Source of the DNA: Verrucomicrobiota bacterium
Lineage (GTDB): Bacteria > Verrucomicrobiota > Verrucomicrobiia > Opitutales > Opitutaceae
DNA length: 6,216 bases
Assembly (NCBI GenBank): GCA_023447015.1
Contig: JAEXPG010000478.1
Span: 1 to 6,216 of the forward strand
Direction: 5' to 3'
The translations under genes and the position numbers were made by a program. Each line of letters begins with the position of its first letter. Position 1 is the first letter of the stretch. Positions 6,115 through 6,216 of this stretch are shown here, in pieces. Below the pieces are notes generated by a model, which did no database searches, was not told the origin of the DNA, and saw nothing but the letters and a program-made list of their open reading frames with translations.

Positions 6115-6168
6115 GGAACGCGATGCATGTATGGTGCCTGTACCGCATTTCATCATCATCGCGGTTCC
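6115..6168. promoter_or_regulatory. Long imperfect inverted repeat in the divergent intergenic region
   Basis: GGAACGCGATG (6115-6125) pairs with CATCGC-g-GTTCC (6157-6168), giving 11 pairs with a single extra G. Inside the 31-nt loop, nested ATGC/GCAT and GGT/ACC pairings are possible, so the transcript of either strand could form a branched leader structure. It lies 124 bp upstream of the ArsR-methyltransferase start and 24 bp before the possible plus-strand start. It could be the operator for the ArsR-type protein or a 5'-leader regulatory RNA. I could not match it to a known riboswitch consensus. An AT-rich patch at 6071-6086 in the same gap is where promoters would be expected, but no convincing -35/-10 pair was found. 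Confidence 0.35.
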
Positions 6169-6192
6169 CACAACCCTGTCCTCCCAGCCTGA

Positions 6193-6216
6193 ATGAAACC
6201 CAACGTTCTTGTCCTT
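6193..6216 (+). CDS. Possible start of a divergent plus-strand gene, cut by the window edge
   Basis: An ATG followed by seven sense codons gives MKPNVLVL, a basic start followed by a beta-strand-like hydrophobic run typical of the first strand of an alpha/beta protein (Rossmann, receiver or phosphatase-like). It sits 201 bp from the divergent ArsR-methyltransferase start, a typical regulator/target arrangement. No Shine-Dalgarno is present; the preceding bases are pyrimidine-rich. Eight residues are too few to name a family, and a chance ATG cannot be excluded. Confidence 0.4.

Noticed and set aside
5020..6192. 390-codon plus-strand open frame opposite the ArsR-methyltransferase
   Set aside because: Same antisense composition, no recognisable motif, and it runs through the divergent intergenic region.
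5992..6192. SAH or SAM riboswitch upstream of the ArsR-methyltransferase
   Set aside because: The dyad at 6115-6168 drew attention, but I could not find the conserved core sequences of the SAH or SAM riboswitch classes I know, so only a generic structured element is reported.
6193..6216. Naming the plus-strand start as an arsenate reductase (ArsC-like MKPxVLVL start beside an ArsR protein)
   Set aside because: Eight residues fit many alpha/beta proteins and the ArsR protein lacks the metal-site cysteines, so the identification would be a guess.

Overview
The window is GC-rich DNA in which nearly all coding is on the minus strand, so transcription runs from right to left. Shine-Dalgarno sequences are weak or missing before most starts. 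The gene content (a FabV-type enoyl reductase, an ArsR-methyltransferase fusion, a methyltransferase-glycosyltransferase fusion) and the high third-position GC suggest a free-living Gram-negative bacterium. Verrucomicrobiota (Opitutaceae-like) is my best guess. That is an inference from style and gene families, not from a phylogenetic marker.

Layout, right to left. At 6193 a plus-strand gene may just begin (8 codons visible). It is separated by a roughly 200-bp divergent intergenic region, with a long imperfect dyad at 6115-6168, from a leftward cluster of three genes: an ArsR-type HTH protein fused to a SAM-dependent methyltransferase (5991-5038), a second methyltransferase starting at GTG (4957-4199), and a two-domain methyltransferase plus family 2 glycosyltransferase (4202-2769). 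Genes two and three share an ATGA stop/start overlap. The 80-bp gap between genes one and two carries a strong GC hairpin. A 239-bp gap holding a GTCACC/GGTGAC dyad follows. Next comes a response-regulator receiver domain fused to a metallo-beta-lactamase-fold hydrolase (2529-1168), then a probable 30-residue single-span membrane protein (1041-949), and finally the first 242 codons of fabV (728 to the left edge).

How they may work together: the right-hand cluster puts three SAM-methyltransferase domains in a row, ending in a polyprenol-phosphate-type glycosyltransferase. This suggests modification of a lipid-linked sugar or small metabolite, with the ArsR-methyltransferase as a possible local regulator that senses something other than metal. 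The receiver-hydrolase is an orphan signalling effector, with no kinase in view. FabV is the final reductase of fatty acid elongation and looks independently transcribed. No mobile element, CRISPR array, tRNA or rRNA was seen.
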